From NCBI GenBank assembly GCA_963809715.1, contig CAWEKO010000009.1, positions 62,001-126,000 on the forward strand: 64,000 nucleotides of DNA, in the 5' to 3' direction. The stretch comes from Bog-473 sp963809715 (GTDB lineage: Bacteria > Actinomycetota > Acidimicrobiia > Acidimicrobiales > RAAP-2). Below the pieces are notes generated by a model. That model was not told where the DNA came from. It was given only the letters and a program-made list of their open reading frames with translations, and did not search any database. This document shows positions 8,591 to 17,446 of this stretch, piece by piece (the stretch's first letter is position 1; each line of letters begins with the position of its first letter). Made by a program: the position numbers and the translations under genes.

Positions 8591-9631
8591 GTGCTCGGTC
8601 TGCTCGTATCGGGAGGCGTCGCCTTGTTGGTGTCCATCCTCCTCACGCCGGTCCTGATCCGCTACTTCCGGAGCCGAGAGATCGGCCAGCACATCCGCGA
8701 GGACGGACCTGCTTCGCACATTGTCAAAGCTGGTACGCCGACCATGGGCGGGATTTTGATCGTCGCCGGCACGGTCCTCGGGTACGCCGTGGGTCACATC
8801 GGCACCGAGGTGCGGTTCTCGAGGTCCGGCTATCTGACGGTGGGAGCCGTGGTGGCTTTCGGCTTGATCGGCTATCTCGACGATTACATCAAGGTGCACC
8901 GGCGACGCAGCCTCGGTCTCAACAAGCGTGCCAAGTCGGGCGCCCAGTTGGTCTGCGCCCTCGTCTTCGCCGAGCTCGCGGTGCACTGGGCGCATACGTC
9001 GACCGCGCTCTCGTTCACCCGGGCTCAGCCCATCGGGATCAATCTCGGATCAGTGGGCTGGGTGATCTTCGCCGTGCTCGTCATGGTGGGCACGTCCAAT
9101 GCGGTGAACATCACCGACGGAGTGGACGGATTGGCCGCCGGGTCGGGGACGTTCTGCTTCGCCGTCCTCTCCATCATGGGGTACTGGATCTTCCGCCACG
9201 AGTACATCTACCACGTGCTTCCGGCGTCGGCGATCGACCTCTCGCTGCTCGCGGTCGCCCTGGCGGGCGCCTGCATCGGCTTCCTGTGGTGGAACGCGGC
9301 GCCGGCCAAGATCATCATGGGCGACACGGGATCCCTGGCCATCGGTGCCGGGTTGGCGGGACTGTGCCTGCTGTTGAACCTCGATCTCCTGCTGCTGATC
9401 ATCGGAGGCCTCTTCGTCATGGAGACGCTGTCGGTGATCCTGCAGGTCATCAGCTTCCGGGTGTTCCACCGCCGCATCTTCCGCATGGCTCCCATCCACC
9501 ACCACTTCGAGCTCGCCGGCTGGCCCGAGACGACGGTGATCGTCCGCTTCTGGATCCTCGGCGGGCTGTTCTGCGCGCTCGGGCTCGGCATCTTCTACGG
9601 CGACTTCCTGACGGTGGCGAAATTCACATGA
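8591..9631 (+). CDS. mraY: Phospho-MurNAc-pentapeptide transferase MraY
   Basis: MraY moves phospho-MurNAc-pentapeptide to undecaprenyl phosphate, making lipid I at the inner face of the membrane. The 346-aa product is a polytopic protein of about ten membrane segments. It has the family motifs TPTMGG near residue 50, GYLDDYIK near 97, NAVNITDGVDGLAAG in the middle, MGDTGSLAIG and the MAPIHHHFE loop near the C-terminus. The start is GTG, 5 bases after the murE stop, so the two genes are co-transcribed. A 100-base gap follows before ftsW, at the place murD occupies in most dcw clusters. Confidence 0.94.
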   Translation: MLGLLVSGGVALLVSILLTPVLIRYFRSREIGQHIREDGPASHIVKAGTPTMGGILIVAGTVLGYAVGHIGTEVRFSRSGYLTVGAVVAFGLIGYLDDYIKVHRRRSLGLNKRAKSGAQLVCALVFAELAVHWAHTSTALSFTRAQPIGINLGSVGWVIFAVLVMVGTSNAVNITDGVDGLAAGSGTFCFAVLSIMGYWIFRHEYIYHVLPASAIDLSLLAVALAGACIGFLWWNAAPAKIIMGDTGSLAIGAGLAGLCLLLNLDLLLLIIGGLFVMETLSVILQVISFRVFHRRIFRMAPIHHHFELAGWPETTVIVRFWILGGLFCALGLGIFYGDFLTVAKFT

Positions 9632-9731
9632 CCCTCCACCACCTCGCAGGAACGGTGCGAGAGACTTGCGACGTGCAACGGGTGTCGGACCGTACTGAGG
9701 GGCGCGCCCGCGTATCGTTCGGGAGACGGCC

Positions 9732-11042
9732 GTGACGCCACCGACCGCCCGTGCGACCACCACGACAACCGTTCCGCGCCCCCTCGGTCCGACACGGCGT
9801 GCCCCGGCGGACGCATCGCGATCGTCCAAGGATGTCGGTCTCCGCATCGCCGGGCGACAGATCTCGACCTCCACCCTTCTCCTGGTCGTTGTCGGTCTCC
9901 TCTGCGTCTTCGGGCTCGTCATGGTGGGGTCTGCGTCCACCGTCATCTCCATCGCCACCTACGGGACGCCGTGGGCCATCTTCATCCGCGAGGCCATGTG
10001 GATGGCCATCGGCCTCATCGTGCTCTGGCTGACGATTCGATTCGACTACCACAAGCTCCGGCGGATCAGTCCGATCCTGCTCGTGGCGACCTTCGCCCTC
10101 CTCTTCGTGGTGCTCGTGCCCGGGCTCGGTGTCCACGTCCAGGGTTCGAGTCGTTGGGTCGGGTTCGGGCAACTGCGTCTCCAACCCTCCGAGCTCATGA
10201 AGCTCGCTCTCACCGTCTTCGCCGCTGACTTCATCACCCGGCGTCTCGATCAAGATTCGACGGACCGCCGGATCATCGGACCTGTGCTCCTGGGAACCGG
10301 GGCGGCTTGCGTGCTGATCCTCGCTCAGCCCGACATGGGGACGGCCATGGTCCTCGGCGTCATCGCGCTGGCTCTCCTCTTTGTTTCGGGTGTGCGCCTG
10401 GGCCCGGTGATGAAGGTCATGGGGGCTCTGGTGATCCTGGCCGTCATCGTGGGACTGTCCTCTCCGTACCGGCGGGTCCGGCTCCTCTCCTTCGTCGATC
10501 CCTCGGCTCACGGATCGAGTTCGGGGTACCAAGTGGTCCAGTCACTCATCGGCTTGGGATCGGGCCACCTCTTCGGGGCCGGCATCGGTGGCGGGCAGGC
10601 CCAGTGGGGCTATCTGCCGAACGCGCACACCGACTTCATCTTCTCGGTCATCGGCGAGCAGCTGGGCATCCTGGGAGCTCTCTTCGTCCTCGTCCTCCTC
10701 GCCTCCTTCGTCTGGTTGGGCATCAGGACCGCCACCCAGTCCCGGGACCATTTCGGGGCCCTCCTCGCCCTCGGACTCGCCGCTTGGGTGGCGACGGAGA
10801 CGGTGATCAACATCGGGGCCGTGGTCGGTCTCCTGCCGGTGACGGGGATCCCTCTCCCGTTCATCTCCTTTGGCGGCTCCTCCCTCGTCATCACGATGGC
10901 CGCGGCCGGCATCCTCATCAACGTCGCCCGGCAGTCCGAGGGCGGCCACATGCTCCGGGCGTTGCCCGGCCCGACCTCGAGGTCGCAGGCAACCAGAGGT
11001 GGGTCGGCCGGCCGGGTGGCCCGCACCGGCCGGGGTCGGTGA
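9732..11042 (+). CDS. ftsW: Septal peptidoglycan polymerase FtsW (SEDS family)
   Basis: FtsW polymerises lipid II into glycan strands at the septum, paired with FtsI. The 436-aa product has a cytoplasmic Thr/Pro/Arg-rich N-terminus of about 45 residues and roughly ten membrane segments. SEDS features include GSSRWVGFGQLRLQPSELMK, AQPDMGTAM and LPNAHTDFIFSVIGEQLG, then PFISFGGSSL before the last helix, and a basic cytoplasmic tail. The start is GTG with GGGAG upstream. Its stop overlaps the murG start (GTGA). Confidence 0.93.
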   Translation: MTPPTARATTTTTVPRPLGPTRRAPADASRSSKDVGLRIAGRQISTSTLLLVVVGLLCVFGLVMVGSASTVISIATYGTPWAIFIREAMWMAIGLIVLWLTIRFDYHKLRRISPILLVATFALLFVVLVPGLGVHVQGSSRWVGFGQLRLQPSELMKLALTVFAADFITRRLDQDSTDRRIIGPVLLGTGAACVLILAQPDMGTAMVLGVIALALLFVSGVRLGPVMKVMGALVILAVIVGLSSPYRRVRLLSFVDPSAHGSSSGYQVVQSLIGLGSGHLFGAGIGGGQAQWGYLPNAHTDFIFSVIGEQLGILGALFVLVLLASFVWLGIRTATQSRDHFGALLALGLAAWVATETVINIGAVVGLLPVTGIPLPFISFGGSSLVITMAAAGILINVARQSEGGHMLRALPGPTSRSQATRGGSAGRVARTGRGR

Positions 11043-12187
11043 GCGCAGGGCGCGGAGCGGTGATCGCAGGCGGCGGCACCGGCGGCCACGTCGTCCCGTC
11101 TCTCGAGATCGCGCGCGCCCTGGTGCGTCGCGGGCACGAGGCCCAGAGCATCGAGCTCTACGGCTCGCGTCGCGGGCACGAGGCCACGACGTGGCCGGCC
11201 TTGGAGTTTCCCTTCACGCTCCTGCCGGGTCGAGGGATCCGGCGCAGCTTGGCGCCTCGGGCGATCCTGGCCAACATCGGTGCCGTCGCCGGCCTGCTCT
11301 GGGCCTGCCTGCAGGCATTCGCCTCCTTTGCCCGCCGTCGCCCGCGCGTCGTCGTGATCGTCGGCGGGTATGCCAGCTTCCCGGCTGGGCTCGCCGCCCT
11401 GCTGACCCGGGTGCCGCTGGTCTCCATGACCACCGACGCCGTTCCCGGAGCCGTCAACGGATTCCTCGGGCGGTTCGCCGTGGCCAATGCCGTCGCCTTC
11501 CCCGAGACGGCGCTGCCGCGAACCCACGTCACCGGCACGCCGGTGCTGAGCGGGCTGACCTCGCTCGACCGCACACCCGATGGCCAGGCGTCGGCGCGGG
11601 CCGCTCTGGGCTTACCGTCCGACCAGCCGACCGTGGCCGTCTTTGGCGGCTCGCTCGGTGCTCGGCGCATCAATCGCGCCGTCGCCGAGGTAGCCCGCTC
11701 GTGGCGGGACCGGTTGGACGGATCCCGTTCGCTCTATCACGTGACCGGGCGAAGGGATTACGAGGAGTTCGCGAACGGTGTCGACGGCCCGAGCAACCAG
11801 CCGGCTCGAGACGGACATCTCTGCTACCGGGTGGTCCCCTTCGAGGACCACATGCCCGAGTTCTACGCCGCCGCGGACGTCTGCGTCACCAGGGCCGGGG
11901 CCATGACCGTGGCCGAGCTCCTCATCTCCGGAGTGCCCGCCATCCTTGTCCCACTTCCCGGCGCTCCGCGTGACCACCAGACGAAGAATGCCGAGGCGTT
12001 GGTCCGGACGGGTGCGGCGGTGCACGTGCCCGATTCCGAATGCGACGGGCGCCGGCTGGCGGACGAGCTCGAGGCACTCCTCTGCGACCCGGCCCGGCTG
12101 CGCGCCATGCGCGAGGCCGCACAGGGTCTGAGCCACCCCGACGCCGCCGCCCGGGTGGCCGAGCTGGTCGATGCCAATGCCCGCTGA
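11039..12187 (+). CDS. murG: UDP-GlcNAc:lipid I N-acetylglucosaminyltransferase MurG
   Basis: MurG adds GlcNAc to lipid I to give lipid II at the cytoplasmic membrane surface. The 382-aa product is a GT-B glycosyltransferase: GGGTGGHVVPSLEIA near the N-terminus is the lipid-side glycine loop, VFGGSLGARRINRAV opens the second domain, and GAMTVAELLISGVPAILVPL binds UDP-GlcNAc. The middle loop reads TTDAVPGAVN where many MurGs have an E-x-N version, a variation to note but not a loss of a proven catalytic residue. The start GTG overlaps the ftsW stop, and the end overlaps murC by 17 bases. Confidence 0.9.
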   Translation: MSAGRGAVIAGGGTGGHVVPSLEIARALVRRGHEAQSIELYGSRRGHEATTWPALEFPFTLLPGRGIRRSLAPRAILANIGAVAGLLWACLQAFASFARRRPRVVVIVGGYASFPAGLAALLTRVPLVSMTTDAVPGAVNGFLGRFAVANAVAFPETALPRTHVTGTPVLSGLTSLDRTPDGQASARAALGLPSDQPTVAVFGGSLGARRINRAVAEVARSWRDRLDGSRSLYHVTGRRDYEEFANGVDGPSNQPARDGHLCYRVVPFEDHMPEFYAAADVCVTRAGAMTVAELLISGVPAILVPLPGAPRDHQTKNAEALVRTGAAVHVPDSECDGRRLADELEALLCDPARLRAMREAAQGLSHPDAAARVAELVDANAR

Positions 12188-13592
12188 CGACGACGTGATT
12201 GCGGCGGGGGAGGAGGCGCCCATCTCGTTGGACCTGTTGGTGCCCCGACGAATTCACATCATCGGGATCGGCGGGGCCGGGATGAGCGCCATCGCCATCG
12301 TGCTGCGGGCCATGGGCCACGTCGTCTCGGGTTCTGACCTTCGCGACTCGCCCGTGGCCGAGCGCCTCCGTTCCCAGGGCATCACGGTGTGGATCGGTCA
12401 TCGGGCCGAGAACGTCGGTGACGCCGACGTCGTCACCTCCTCGCCCGCCGTACAGCCTGAGAACGTCGAGCTGCGCGAGGCCCAGGCCGCCGGTCTGCTC
12501 GTTGTTCCCCGTTCGGCCATGCTCGCCGCGATCTGCGCCACACGACGATGCCTGGCCGTCGCCGGCACGCACGGCAAGACGACGACGGCCTCGATGCTCT
12601 CGCTCATCCTGGTCGAGGCCGGCCTGCGCCCCTCCTTCGTCATCGGTGCCGACGTCAACGAAATCGGGACCAACGCCGTGTGGGACACCGGCGACTGGTT
12701 GGTGGTCGAGGCGGACGAGAGCTTCGGGACCTTCCGGGCCATCCGTCCCGATGTGGCCGTCCTCACGAACGTGGAGCCGGATCACCTCGACTTCTACGGG
12801 ACGTTCGACGAACTGCGGACGGCCTTCTCCGAGTTCGTCGGCGCGGCGACGGAGGGGGCCGTGGTGTGTGCGGACGACCCGGAGGCTGCGGCCATCGGCG
12901 AGGAGCGCGGCGCCATCACGATTGGCTCGGCGGGCGGGACCACATACGTGATGACTGATCTTCAGTTGGCCCGGAGCTCGGTGTCCTTCACATTGGAGGG
13001 ACCAGAGGGCACGCTGGGCAAGCTGGACATGGGCGTGCCCGGTCGGCACAACGCGTTGAACGGCGCGGTGGCCGCGGTGGCCGGACTCGTGGCCGGTGCT
13101 CCGTTTGCGGCAGCCCAGGCCGCGTTGGCCCGCTTCGCCGGGGTGCCCCGGCGCTTCGAGTTCCGTGGCGAGGTCGGCGGCGTCACCTTCGTCGACGACT
13201 ATGCCCACCTGCCGACCGAGGTCCGGGCCGCTCTGGCCACGGCGCGCACCGGGGGTTGGTCCCGCGTCGTGGCGGTCTTCCAGCCGCATCGCTTCTCTCG
13301 CACGGCCGCCCTGGCTGCCGAATTCGGCACTGCGTTCGCCGATGCCGACGTCTTGATCGTGACCGACGTGTACAGCGCGGGCGAGCGGCCGGTGCCCGGT
13401 GTGTCCGGCCGGCTGGTGGCCGACGCCGTCCGCTCGTCGGATCCGCGGCTCTCCGTCCTCTACGCCCCGGCCTGGGAGCGGCTGCGTGATGCCGTGGCCG
13501 AGACTCTGCAGGCGGGTGATCTCTGCTTGACCCTGGGCGCGGGCGACCTCACGTCGCTGCCCGACGTCCTGCTCGACTCGCCGTCGTGGTGA
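12171..13592 (+). CDS. murC: UDP-N-acetylmuramate--L-alanine ligase MurC
   Basis: MurC attaches L-alanine to UDP-MurNAc, the first peptide-stem step. The 473-aa product has the N-terminal UDP-binding IHIIGIGGAGMSAIA, the ATP loop GTHGKTTTASM, the EADESFGTF and NVEPDHLDFYG motifs of the central domain, and the C-terminal VFQPHRFSRT and DVYSAGERP signatures that separate MurC from MurD/E/F. It begins at ATG 12171 inside the last codons of murG, with a second in-frame ATG at 12177. It is the only other Mur ligase in the window besides MurE. Confidence 0.94.
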   Translation: MPMPADDDVIAAGEEAPISLDLLVPRRIHIIGIGGAGMSAIAIVLRAMGHVVSGSDLRDSPVAERLRSQGITVWIGHRAENVGDADVVTSSPAVQPENVELREAQAAGLLVVPRSAMLAAICATRRCLAVAGTHGKTTTASMLSLILVEAGLRPSFVIGADVNEIGTNAVWDTGDWLVVEADESFGTFRAIRPDVAVLTNVEPDHLDFYGTFDELRTAFSEFVGAATEGAVVCADDPEAAAIGEERGAITIGSAGGTTYVMTDLQLARSSVSFTLEGPEGTLGKLDMGVPGRHNALNGAVAAVAGLVAGAPFAAAQAALARFAGVPRRFEFRGEVGGVTFVDDYAHLPTEVRAALATARTGGWSRVVAVFQPHRFSRTAALAAEFGTAFADADVLIVTDVYSAGERPVPGVSGRLVADAVRSSDPRLSVLYAPAWERLRDAVAETLQAGDLCLTLGAGDLTSLPDVLLDSPSW

Positions 13593-14611
13593 CGGCCGCC
13601 ACGGTGCTCGAGGCCCTGGGCGACCTGCTCGGCCCGCGGGCCAGGCGATACGAGCCGCTCGGACCGATGACCACCTACGGAGTCGGCGGGCCGGCCGCGC
13701 TCTTCGCCGAGGTGGAAGGACCCGGGGACCTCGAGGCCGTCCGGACGGCCTGCCGTCAGGTGGGAGCCGCCGGCGCGGGGACGCGCGAACAGATCGCCGT
13801 CTTCGTGATCGGCCGCGGGTCGAACCTCTTGGTGGCCGACCGCGGCTTCGAGGGTCTGGTCGTGCGCCTCGGCTCCGGCTTCGCCGGACTCGCCCTGCCG
13901 GACCCGGTGTCAGTCGAGCACAGCAACGCCGAGGCCGATCCTCGACCCACCGTGCGAGCGGGTGCCGCGCTGTCCCTGCCCGTGCTGGCCCGCCGGGCGG
14001 CCGACGCCGGATGGTCGGGGCTCTCGTGGGCCGTCGGCGTGCCCGGATCGGTGGGCGGAGCCGTCCGCATGAATGCGGGTGGACATGGCTCGGACATGGC
14101 GGCCTGTCTCGTCCGGTACCGCTGGCTCGACCTGTTGCGTGACGACGGTGGCAGCGACGGCGTCGACCGTCTCGACTACAGCTACCGGCACTCGAGCGTC
14201 GGTCCGTCCCGGATCGTCCTCGAAGCTGACCTCGCGGTCCGGCCCGGATCGGCCGACGACGAGCGCGCCAGCGTCACCGACATCGTCAAGTGGCGCCGGG
14301 AACATCAACCCGGTGGCTCCAATGCCGGCTCTGTCTTCACCAATCCCGAGGGCGACTCGGCCGGGCGCCTGATCGAGGCGGCCGGATTGAAGGGTTTCCG
14401 TCTCGGTACGGCGCAGGTGTCGGAGAAGCACGCCAACTTCATTCAGGCCGACAAGGGCGGGAGCGCCGACGATGTGCGCGCCCTGATGGCGCACGTGCGC
14501 GCCGTCGTGAAGGAACGGAGCGGGATCGAATTGCTGGCAGAGGTCCGCCTGTTGGGCTTCGACGCCGGGAAGACTGGACCGGTGGGTCGGATGGAGGACC
14601 GAAACCGATGA
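13586..14611 (+). CDS. murB: UDP-N-acetylenolpyruvoylglucosamine reductase MurB
   Basis: MurB reduces UDP-GlcNAc-enolpyruvate to UDP-MurNAc with NADPH and FAD. The 341-aa product has the FAD-domain motifs TTYGVGGPA, GRGSNLLVADRGFEGLVVRLG and GVPGSVGGAVRMNAGGHG, the YSYRHS loop with the substrate Arg, the catalytic Ser in NAGSVF, and the C-terminal Glu in LLAEVRLLG. The YSYR loop marks it as a type I MurB. Tandem GTG codons at 13586 and 13589 overlap the murC end; either could be the start. The stop overlaps the ftsQ ATG. Confidence 0.93.
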   Translation: MVTAATVLEALGDLLGPRARRYEPLGPMTTYGVGGPAALFAEVEGPGDLEAVRTACRQVGAAGAGTREQIAVFVIGRGSNLLVADRGFEGLVVRLGSGFAGLALPDPVSVEHSNAEADPRPTVRAGAALSLPVLARRAADAGWSGLSWAVGVPGSVGGAVRMNAGGHGSDMAACLVRYRWLDLLRDDGGSDGVDRLDYSYRHSSVGPSRIVLEADLAVRPGSADDERASVTDIVKWRREHQPGGSNAGSVFTNPEGDSAGRLIEAAGLKGFRLGTAQVSEKHANFIQADKGGSADDVRALMAHVRAVVKERSGIELLAEVRLLGFDAGKTGPVGRMEDRNR

Positions 14612-15420
14612 CACCGCCCGTGGCGGAGAAGACGCGCCCGAGCGGACAGGGCCGATCCGCGGGGCGAATGGACCCGCGCATCTCGGCACGCCGGGCTGGG
14701 GTCCTCCGCCAGCAGGGTCGCCGTCGCCTCCTCATCTTGGTCGGCGCCTTGGTGGTGACCGTGGTGGTCATCGGTGGCTGGTTCCTCCTCCACTCGCCGC
14801 TCTTCGCGGCCCGGAGCATCACCGTGACCGGAGCCGTCCACGAGTCAGCGGCTCAGGTCGTGGCCGCCGCCGGCCTGGCCAACCATCCACCCCTGCTCGA
14901 CGTCGACGGGGGCGCCGCGGCCGCGGGGATCGAGCGGCTGCCCTGGGTCCGCTCCGCCACCGTGCGCACGTCTCAGCCCGATGGGGTTCACATCGCCGTG
15001 ACCGAAGAGGTGCCTCGCCTGGTGATGGCCGCACCGGGAAGCACCTGGGCCGTTTTGAGCGGGGACGGGCGGGTGCTCCAGGTGGCGCCCGGGGCTCGTC
15101 CGCCCGGTTTGCTCCTCCTCACGGTGCCCGTCGCCCCGGGTGCGCCCGGGTCGCTCCTGTCGCCCAAGGACGCCGCCGGTCTCAAGGTGGCCACCACCTT
15201 GCCCCCATCTTTTTCCGCGCAGGTGACCGCGGTGACCGTCGAGCCCGGCGGCTGGGTGCAGCTCTCCATGACGACGCCCATCGCCGTCAACATCGGCTCC
15301 GCCTCTCAGTTGACCGCCAAATACGAAGACGTGTCCTCCGTCCTGGCGGGTGCAACCCTCCATGCCGGAGACGTGATCGACGTGAGTGTCCCCGACGCGG
15401 TAACCGTGACGCCGGGGTGA
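14608..15420 (+). CDS. ftsQ: Cell division protein FtsQ
   Basis: FtsQ is a bitopic membrane protein that scaffolds the FtsQLB complex at the septum. The 270-aa product has a basic cytoplasmic N-terminus of about 45 residues, one membrane segment (LLILVGALVVTVVVIGGWFLL), then a POTRA domain starting FAARSITVTGAVHESAAQV and reaching about residue 135, followed by the beta domain. Its ATG overlaps the murB stop. The translated stretch ends at TGA 15418-15420, and a separate promoter for ftsZ lies just after it. Confidence 0.88.
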   Translation: MTPPVAEKTRPSGQGRSAGRMDPRISARRAGVLRQQGRRRLLILVGALVVTVVVIGGWFLLHSPLFAARSITVTGAVHESAAQVVAAAGLANHPPLLDVDGGAAAAGIERLPWVRSATVRTSQPDGVHIAVTEEVPRLVMAAPGSTWAVLSGDGRVLQVAPGARPPGLLLLTVPVAPGAPGSLLSPKDAAGLKVATTLPPSFSAQVTAVTVEPGGWVQLSMTTPIAVNIGSASQLTAKYEDVSSVLAGATLHAGDVIDVSVPDAVTVTPG

Positions 15421-15430
15421 TGCCATATGC

Positions 15431-15459
15431 TTGACCTGCCCGAATGCCCCCCGTATGGT
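15431..15459 (+). promoter_or_regulatory. ftsZ promoter
   Basis: A -35 TTGACC (15431-15436), a 17-base spacer and a -10 TATGGT (15454-15459) sit just after the ftsQ stop. Transcription would start near 15466 and leave a leader of roughly 130 bases before ftsZ. The match to the sigma-70 consensus is among the best in the window, and the -10 hexamer is identical to the one before the DksA-fusion gene at 19222. Extra ftsZ promoters inside dcw clusters are common in other bacteria. Confidence 0.7.
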
Positions 15460-15599
15460 GTGGTCACGTTGCCGCGCTGTGAACTTCAACCTTCCCCACA
15501 GGTTCAGGGATTGGTGGCTGGACGCACGTCACCGGCAACGCGGGGCGGGACCTATCAGCGAGCTGGCGGTCGGCGATCGACCCGGAGACGAGGGAGTCC

Positions 15600-16703
15600 A
15601 TGACGACCGTGCCATCCCAGGGGAACTACCTGGCCGTGATCAAGGTGGTTGGGGTCGGCGGAGGGGGAGTCAATGCCGTCAACCGGATGATCGACTCGGG
15701 GCTGCGCAACGTCGAATTCATCGCGGCCAACACCGACGCCCAAGCGCTGCTCATGAGCGACGCCGATCTCAAGCTCGACATCGGTCGCCAGCTCACGCGG
15801 GGCCTGGGTGCGGGGAGCGATCCCGAGGTCGGGCGGCAGGCAGCCGACGAGCACCGCGCCGACATCGAGGAGGCCCTGCAGGGTTCCGACATGGTCTTCA
15901 TCACGGCCGGTGAGGGCGGCGGGACCGGGACCGGCGCTGCGCCCGTCGTGGCCGAGGTCGCCAAGGGCGCCGGAGCGTTGACCATCGGTGTCGTCACCCG
16001 ACCCTTCACGTTCGAGGGACGGCGCCGGGCCATGCAGGCCGAGAAGGGCATCCAGATCCTCAAGGAGAAGGTCGACACCCTCATCGTCATCCCCAACGAC
16101 CGCTTGCTCACGGTCTCGAACGACAAGACCAGCATGCTCAGCGCCTTCAAGATGGCCGATGAGGTGCTCATGCAGGGAGTGCGGGGCATCACGGATCTGA
16201 TCACCGTTCCCGGGCTGATCAACACCGACTTCGCCGACGTGAAGATGGTCATGATCAATGCCGGAACCGCCATCATGGGGATCGGATCGTCCATCGGCGA
16301 CGGCCGAGCCGCCAACGCCGCCCGCGCCGCCATCACCTCGCCCCTCCTCGAGGCCTCGATCGAGGGCGCGCGCGGCATTCTGCTCAACATCGCCGGCGGG
16401 TCCGACCTGGGTCTGTTCGAGGTCAACGAGGCGGCCGAGATCATCCACTCGGTGGCCCACCCCGACGCGAACATCATCTTCGGCGCCGTGATCGACGACA
16501 CCATGGGCGACGAGGTCCGAGTGACCGTCATCGCCGCCGGCTTCGAACGCTGGGAAGAAGGCGTTCCGCCCAAGGGCGCCGATCGCGTGGCCTCGATCTT
16601 CGACACGCCCGAGCCGGTGGACATCTTCGCCGACGCCACAGGAACCGAAGAAGAGCTCGACCTCGGCGACGACGATTTCGACGTCCCCTCCTTCCTGCGC
16701 TAG
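15600..16703 (+). CDS. ftsZ: Cell division protein FtsZ
   Basis: FtsZ is the tubulin-like GTPase that forms the Z-ring. The 367-aa product has the nucleotide-binding VVGVGGGGVNAVNRMI near the N-terminus, the tubulin glycine loop GGGTGTGAAP from about residue 106, the NIDYADVK-like NTDFADVKMVMINAG synergy region, a short acidic linker and the C-terminal DDDFDVPSFLR peptide, which binds partners such as SepF. An AGGGAG ribosome site precedes the ATG. The length is shorter than that of many actinobacterial FtsZ proteins because the linker is short. Confidence 0.97.
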   Translation: MTTVPSQGNYLAVIKVVGVGGGGVNAVNRMIDSGLRNVEFIAANTDAQALLMSDADLKLDIGRQLTRGLGAGSDPEVGRQAADEHRADIEEALQGSDMVFITAGEGGGTGTGAAPVVAEVAKGAGALTIGVVTRPFTFEGRRRAMQAEKGIQILKEKVDTLIVIPNDRLLTVSNDKTSMLSAFKMADEVLMQGVRGITDLITVPGLINTDFADVKMVMINAGTAIMGIGSSIGDGRAANAARAAITSPLLEASIEGARGILLNIAGGSDLGLFEVNEAAEIIHSVAHPDANIIFGAVIDDTMGDEVRVTVIAAGFERWEEGVPPKGADRVASIFDTPEPVDIFADATGTEEELDLGDDDFDVPSFLR

Positions 16704-17379
16704 CGACGAGGTCGCTTCGAGGCTCGAGGTTCTCCGGGAGCGCATCGAGCGCGCCGGCGGTGATCCCGAGCACATTCGGATCGTCGGCGTCACCAAAGGC
16801 TTCGGACCCGACGCAGTGGAGGCAGCCCTCGGTGCGGGACTGCGCGACATCGGCGAGAACTACGCGGCGGAGCTCGTGGAGAAAGCCGGCCTGGTCAGCC
16901 ACCCGCCGGGCAGAGCCGATGACCCGGTCTGGCATTTCCTCGGAGCCGTGCAACGCAACAAGGTGGCCGCCCTCGCGCCCGTCGTCGGCCTCTGGCAGAG
17001 CCTGACCCGGGTCACCGAGGGGGAACGGATCGCCCGCCTCGCGCCCGGTGCCTCGGTCATGGCGCAGGTCGACACGACGAAGCTGCCCGGCCGTCACGGC
17101 TGTCCGCCCCATCAGGTGGCCGACCTGGTGGGGCGGTTGCGTGCCCTCGACCTCCACGTCGTGGGCCTCATGACGGTGGCCGCGCCCGGTCCGGCCGAGG
17201 TGGCGCGCGCGTCCTTCGAGACGGTGGCCCATCTGGCCGACGGCCTGGGCCTCGGGGAACGTTCGATGGGCATGAGCGACGACCTCGAGGCGGCCGTCGC
17301 CGCCGGCACGACCATGGTGCGCATCGGGAGGGCCCTCTTCGGTGAGCGACCACCGCGGCACGGTGAAGGTGCTGCGTAA
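16675..17379 (+). CDS. yggS: PLP homeostasis protein YggS (COG0325), start codon unclear
   Basis: This family binds pyridoxal phosphate and controls its level. The frame encodes IVGVTKGF, with the PLP-binding Lys at codon 16795, then GENYAAELVEKAG, WHFLGAVQRNK, LMTVAAP and GMSDDLEAAVAAGTTMVRIGRALFG. The first canonical start, GTG 16816, lies after the essential Lys. Between the upstream in-frame stop at 16522 and 16816 there is no ATG, GTG, TTG or CTG. Similarity reaches back to SDEVASRLEVLRERI near 16702, so translation must begin upstream. The listed start is the rare ATT at 16675; ATC 16744 is another option. A single-base sequence error is also possible. pgeF, often found between ftsZ and yggS, is absent. 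Confidence 0.7.
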   Translation: MSTSPPSCASDEVASRLEVLRERIERAGGDPEHIRIVGVTKGFGPDAVEAALGAGLRDIGENYAAELVEKAGLVSHPPGRADDPVWHFLGAVQRNKVAALAPVVGLWQSLTRVTEGERIARLAPGASVMAQVDTTKLPGRHGCPPHQVADLVGRLRALDLHVVGLMTVAAPGPAEVARASFETVAHLADGLGLGERSMGMSDDLEAAVAAGTTMVRIGRALFGERPPRHGEGAA

Positions 17380-17446
17380 TGGGGGCGTTGCGGCTCCCAG
17401 TCCCCCTGGCGAGCAGGCACTACGCTGTGCCGGGACAGGAGAAGGT

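Noticed and set aside
9632..9731. Possible remnant of murD between mraY and ftsW
   Set aside because: No frame in these 100 bases encodes a Mur ligase motif; it looks like ordinary spacer with the ftsW ribosome site.
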